DNA from: Chloroflexota bacterium
GTDB taxonomy: Bacteria > Chloroflexota > Anaerolineae > JAADDB01
DNA length: 8,409 nucleotides
Direction: 5' to 3'
Assembly (NCBI GenBank): GCA_013154135.1
Contig: JAADDB010000259.1
Coordinates: 1-8,409 of the forward strand
Below are positions 5,890-8,409 of the stretch, in pieces (positions within the stretch are counted from its first letter, which is position 1; each line of letters starts with the position of its first letter). The translations under genes and the position numbers were made by a program. The notes beneath the pieces were generated by a model. The model worked only from the letters and a program-made list of their open reading frames with translations. It had not been told where the DNA came from and searched no databases.

Positions 5890-6840
5890 TCCCCCCCTCC
5901 TACGCCGGACAATCTCCCCCGCGGTCAACGCGTCCTGGACGGCCACGCCCACGGATTTGAAGAAGGTGATCTCCTCGGCTGAACGCCGACCCGGAGCGGC
6001 CCCCGCCAGCACCCGACCGATCTCCGTCACCTCCTCCCAACGCAGATGGCCCTCCTCCACGGCCTGGATCAAATCCCCGGCCTCGGCCTGGGCCGCGGCC
6101 AGGCTGTCCACAAACACGCGGAGCCGCGACAACCCCTTCACTTGCACTTCCCGCATCTGGGGGGTAAAGGAGCCCACGCCGTTGATGTGGGTGCCGGGGG
6201 CAACATCCGCGGGGTCAAACACCGGCGTACTGCTGGTGGTCACACAGGTGATGATGTCGGCCCCGCGCACGGCCTCGCGAGGCGTGGATGCCCGACGGAA
6301 GGTGACATGGGGATACCGCGCGGCCATCGCCTCGGCTAAACGCGCCGCGGAGCGCCCCGAAGGGGTGTAAATGCGGACTTCTTCAATGGGCCGCACCGCG
6401 AGGATCGCGGCAACCTGGTCCGGTGCCTGACCGCCCGCGCCGAACAAGGCCAACACACGGCTGTCCTCCCGGGCCAACACCTCTGTGGCCGCGCCCACGC
6501 CGGCCCCCGTGCGCAATGCGGTCAACCGCGTGCCATCCACCAACGCGAGGGGCACCCCCGTTTCCGCGTCCAAAACCAGGACCAGCGCGTGCAAGGTGGG
6601 CAATCCCCGCGCCACATTTCCCGGAAACACGGAGACCACCTTCAAGGTCAAATCGCGGGTGGAGGGCACATAAGCGGGCATGAACAGGGTGACGCCGGCG
6701 TCACTCTCCAACACGGTACGCTGGGGCACGCGCGTCTGCCCTTGGCTGAGGAGAATGTAGGCTTGGGCGTTGAGCCGAATGGCATCGGGCATGGGGAGAA
6801 GGGCGTCTACATCCTCGGCGGTAATCACGGGGAGATCCAT
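5878..6840 (-). CDS. Ornithine cyclodeaminase / mu-crystallin family NAD(P)-dependent enzyme
   Basis: This is a 320-residue cytoplasmic enzyme of a family that includes ornithine and lysine cyclodeaminases, archaeal alanine dehydrogenase and ketimine reductases; the substrate here is not settled. The ATG at 6840 is preferred over an in-frame upstream ATG at 6900, because GAGGT lies five bases before it and 6900 lies inside ruvC. Visible family features are K67 (in LTLKVVSVFPGN), LTALRTGAG (106-114), a dinucleotide-binding turn GAGGQAP (134-140), FVDSLAAAQAEAGDL (243-257) and FFKSVG (293-298). The stretch TPQMREVQV (226-234) does not obviously keep the aspartate described as catalytic in Pseudomonas ornithine cyclodeaminase, so I would not name it OCD. 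It is last in the yebC-ruvC operon, eight bases after the ruvC stop. Its final codons (GSND) and stop come from the intergenic heptamer repeat. Confidence 0.88.
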   Translation of the reverse strand: MDLPVITAEDVDALLPMPDAIRLNAQAYILLSQGQTRVPQRTVLESDAGVTLFMPAYVPSTRDLTLKVVSVFPGNVARGLPTLHALVLVLDAETGVPLALVDGTRLTALRTGAGVGAATEVLAREDSRVLALFGAGGQAPDQVAAILAVRPIEEVRIYTPSGRSAARLAEAMAARYPHVTFRRASTPREAVRGADIITCVTTSSTPVFDPADVAPGTHINGVGSFTPQMREVQVKGLSRLRVFVDSLAAAQAEAGDLIQAVEEGHLRWEEVTEIGRVLAGAAPGRRSAEEITFFKSVGVAVQDALTAGEIVRRRRGGSND

Positions 6841-6848
6841 GATCCACC

Positions 6849-7349
6849 TCAACGTGTGTCGCGGATGCGGGCCCAAAATTGGCCGACGGTCAAATGGCAC
6901 AAAGCCACGGCCAGTGCGTCCGCCACATCGTCCGGACGGGGGGTCTCGGGCAAGTCCAGCTGAGCTCGCACCATGTACTGCACTTGCTGCTTGGCCGCGT
7001 TCCCGTAACCGACCAGGGCCTGCTTTATCTCCGCGGGTTTGTACTCAACCACGGGTAACTGGTGTTGGGCTGCACATAGGAGGACGACTCCTCGGGCCTG
7101 ACCGACGGTGAGGGCGGTGGTCACGTTGCGGCCGAAGAAGATGCGTTCCACGGCCAGGACATGGGGCTGGTATTCGTCGAGAATAGAGCACAGGTGGTCG
7201 TAAATGCGGACGAGGCGCTCGGGCAAGGGGCGCCCTGCAGCGGTGCGAATGGCCCCGTAGGCCACGGCCTGCAACGCGCCCCCTTCTTCCCCTTCGACCA
7301 CCGCGTAACCGGTGATGGCCAAGCCGGGGTCGATGCCCAACACTCGCAT
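6849..7349 (-). CDS. ruvC: RuvC, Holliday junction resolvase (crossover junction endodeoxyribonuclease)
   Basis: This 166-residue nuclease works as a dimer that cuts four-way DNA junctions symmetrically with Mg2+, normally with the RuvAB branch-migration motor. The four expected acidic residues are present: D7 in MRVLGIDPG, E68 in VLAVERIFF, and D141 and D144 in DDVADALA. These fit the RNase H-like fold, and the length is normal for the family. The ATG overlaps the yebC stop (TGATG on the minus strand), so translation is probably coupled; GAGG lies seven bases upstream, inside yebC. The gene looks intact. The usual partners ruvA and ruvB are not adjacent; the next gene is a metabolic enzyme. 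Confidence 0.97.
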   Translation of the reverse strand: MRVLGIDPGLAITGYAVVEGEEGGALQAVAYGAIRTAAGRPLPERLVRIYDHLCSILDEYQPHVLAVERIFFGRNVTTALTVGQARGVVLLCAAQHQLPVVEYKPAEIKQALVGYGNAAKQQVQYMVRAQLDLPETPRPDDVADALAVALCHLTVGQFWARIRDTR

Positions 7350-8104
7350 CAGGCTGCCTCGATGGCCTGGAGGGCTTCCTCCGGCACTTCCAGGTTCGAG
7401 TAGACTTTTTGGACGTCATCCAGGTCTTCGAGGAGCTCGATGACCTTCATCACTTTGAGCGCGGCTTCCGGCTCCAGGGTGATGCGGTTCTTGGGAATCC
7501 AAGCCAGTTCTGCTTCCTCCGGCTCGAGCCCCATATCCTTCAGCGCCTGTTGCACGTGGGCGAAATCCTCGCGGGTGGTGTAGACCTCCATGACCCCGTC
7601 ATCGATCTCCACGTCATCCGCGCCCGCCTCCAGAGCTATCATGAAGAGCTCCTCCTCATCCCGACCGTTGGTGGGGATGACGATGTACCCCTTTTGCTCG
7701 AACTGCCAGGCGACGGAGCCGCTTTCCCCCATGCTGCCCCCGTGCTTGGTCAACACGTGACGGATCTCCGCGACCGCGCGTTTCCGGTTGTCGGTGGTGA
7801 CCTGAATGATGAGGGCGATGCCGTGAGGCGCGTAGGCCTCGTAGGTGATCTCCTCGAGGGCTTCGGCTCCGGCTTCCAGACCTGCGCCTCGCCGGATCGC
7901 GCGTTCGATGTTCTCCTTGGGCATGTTGGCCGCGCGAGCTTTTTCCAGCACCAAGCGCAACCGGAGGTTGGATTCCGGGTCGGGTCCGCCTTCGCGCGCG
8001 GCCACTTGGATCTCCCGGGCCAGCTTGGTGAAGATCTTGCCCCGCTTGGCATCAACGGCTTGCTTACGTCGCTTGATGTTTGCCCATTTGCTATGTCCTG
8101 CCAT
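7349..8104 (-). CDS. yebC: YebC/PmpR family protein (translation or transcription factor)
   Basis: This 251-residue cytoplasmic protein begins with the family signature MAGHSKWANIKRRK and carries the conserved EAYAPHG and HGGSMGESGSVAW segments plus an acidic C-terminal region. Family members have been described as DNA-binding regulators and, more recently, as ribosome-associated factors that relieve stalling at proline stretches. Which applies here is not visible. The ATG at 8104 has GGAGGA four bases upstream. An in-frame ATG at 8161 would fuse a 19-residue extension, but it overlaps the -10 box of the likely promoter, so it should not be transcribed. It is the first gene of the yebC-ruvC-OCD-family operon; the yebC-ruvC pair is common in bacteria. 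Length is typical. Confidence 0.97.
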   Translation of the reverse strand: MAGHSKWANIKRRKQAVDAKRGKIFTKLAREIQVAAREGGPDPESNLRLRLVLEKARAANMPKENIERAIRRGAGLEAGAEALEEITYEAYAPHGIALIIQVTTDNRKRAVAEIRHVLTKHGGSMGESGSVAWQFEQKGYIVIPTNGRDEEELFMIALEAGADDVEIDDGVMEVYTTREDFAHVQQALKDMGLEPEEAELAWIPKNRITLEPEAALKVMKVIELLEDLDDVQKVYSNLEVPEEALQAIEAA

Positions 8105-8159
8105 ACGTTCCTCCGCGAAAGTCGATAATTTAGAATCGTCTGGGAACTCCTCTTTACTC

Positions 8160-8165
8160 ATTATA
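8160..8165 (-). promoter_or_regulatory. -10 box (TATAAT) of the yebC-ruvC operon promoter
   Basis: On the minus strand a perfect TATAAT lies 55 bases upstream of the yebC start, preceded by CGGG. The -35 region, 16 to 18 bases further upstream, reads CTTCCGG and matches the consensus poorly, so activity may depend on an activator or be modest. Transcription would begin near 8152, leaving a leader of about 48 bases that includes the ribosome-binding site. Confidence 0.6.
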
Positions 8166-8227
8166 CCCGATTTTCGCCCTGCCGGAAGATCTGGGTGGTG
8201 GACAAGGCGGGGTGATGAGCCTTCCGA

Positions 8228-8330
8228 GCGCACGGCCGTGCGCCTCTACCGTTCGTGAACGGCGATGTGTGGTCATGCTCGGTCGCCCGGGGCGGGGGCA
8301 TAGAACACGGATTGGCGGCGGACGGGTCCG
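8228..8330 (-). repeat. Dispersed intergenic repeat, copy C (fullest copy)
   Basis: This copy contains all blocks seen in copies A and B. They are a 16-bp perfect palindrome GCGCACGGCCGTGCGC (8228-8243), a second small hairpin CCGTTC/GAACGG (8249-8262), TGTGTGGTCATGC (8266-8278), GGGGGCATAGAACACGGATTGG (8294-8315) and CGGCGGACGGGTCC. It occupies the spacer upstream of the yebC promoter. No reading frame of merit crosses it. The palindromes suggest a structured or protein-bound repeat. Confidence 0.65.
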
Positions 8331-8340
8331 AACCTTGGCG

Positions 8341-8409
8341 GGGTGCCGGCGTTCTCGCCCCGTGCATAGAAAGAGTTTTTGGTGGGTGCCGGCCGGGCTT
8401 CGCCCGGCC
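8341..8409. repeat. Repeated GGGTGCCGGC blocks and terminal hairpin at the right window edge
   Basis: The decamer GGGTGCCGGC occurs at 8341-8350 and 8384-8393. Each is followed by a related T/C-rich stretch (GTTCTCGCCCC and CGGGCTTCGCCC). The second block runs into the hairpin GGCCGGGC (8391-8398)/GCCCGGCC (8402-8409), with loop TTC, which ends exactly at the last base of the window. Between the blocks lies TTTTT (8376-8380). I see no gene in 8105-8409 besides the promoter and repeats listed. Confidence 0.55.

Noticed and set aside
5381..5890. Possible CRISPR array from recurring short units
   Set aside because: The units are seven bases long and contiguous or irregularly placed, with no regular spacers and no cas genes. 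They fit simple heptamer repeats.
8104..8233. Longer yebC start at 8233 or 8161
   Set aside because: The extension crosses the likely promoter and lacks the family signature, while 8104 has a strong ribosome-binding site and the conserved MAGHSKWANIK start.

Overview
The window looks like a piece of a high-GC bacterial chromosome, most plausibly a member of the Chloroflexota (Anaerolineae-like). That placement is an inference from four things: GC-rich codon use, a KimA-type potassium transporter, a membrane glycosyltransferase fused to PA14 and NPCBM domains, and spacers full of short dispersed repeats. No marker that fixes the taxonomy is present. Both ends of the window lie exactly on perfect hairpins inside repeat sequence, so it may be a contig that broke at repeats.

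Left part (1-485): a partial dispersed repeat, then a good sigma70-type promoter (TTGACG, 17 nt, TAGAAT), a two-gene tRNA cluster (Gly-GCC, Cys-GCA) and a strong intrinsic terminator. Next comes kimA (486-2321, +), a c-di-AMP-controlled K+ importer in its characterised relatives, which keeps the K+-binding residues of the Bacillus protein. It converges on a 972-residue GT-C glycosyltransferase (2432-5350, -). The two stop codons are separated by a spacer carrying a 16-bp perfect hairpin.

Middle part (5351-5877): a spacer without an ordinary gene but dense in structure. It holds heptameric TAACGAT/TGACGAT repeats, copy B of a roughly 90-110 bp dispersed repeat, and a 353-bp element that looks AT-richer. 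That element is bounded by 26-bp imperfect terminal inverted repeats with a 14-bp perfect core. Inside it are an unrecognised 67-codon reading frame and an 18-bp perfect hairpin that covers its stop codon. A 20-bp perfect inverted repeat brackets the whole spacer. This is the most unusual part of the window and looks like a nested insertion site of non-autonomous elements.

Right part (5878-8409): a compact minus-strand operon yebC - ruvC - ornithine cyclodeaminase-family gene. It has a start/stop overlap between the first two genes and an 8-nt gap before the third. It is driven by a TATAAT promoter just upstream of yebC. The last gene ends inside the heptamer repeat, so the repeat supplies its final codons and stop. 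Upstream of the operon lies copy C of the dispersed repeat. The operon combines translation assistance or regulation (YebC), Holliday junction resolution (RuvC) and an amino-acid-related NAD(P)-dependent enzyme. RuvA and RuvB are not next to RuvC here.
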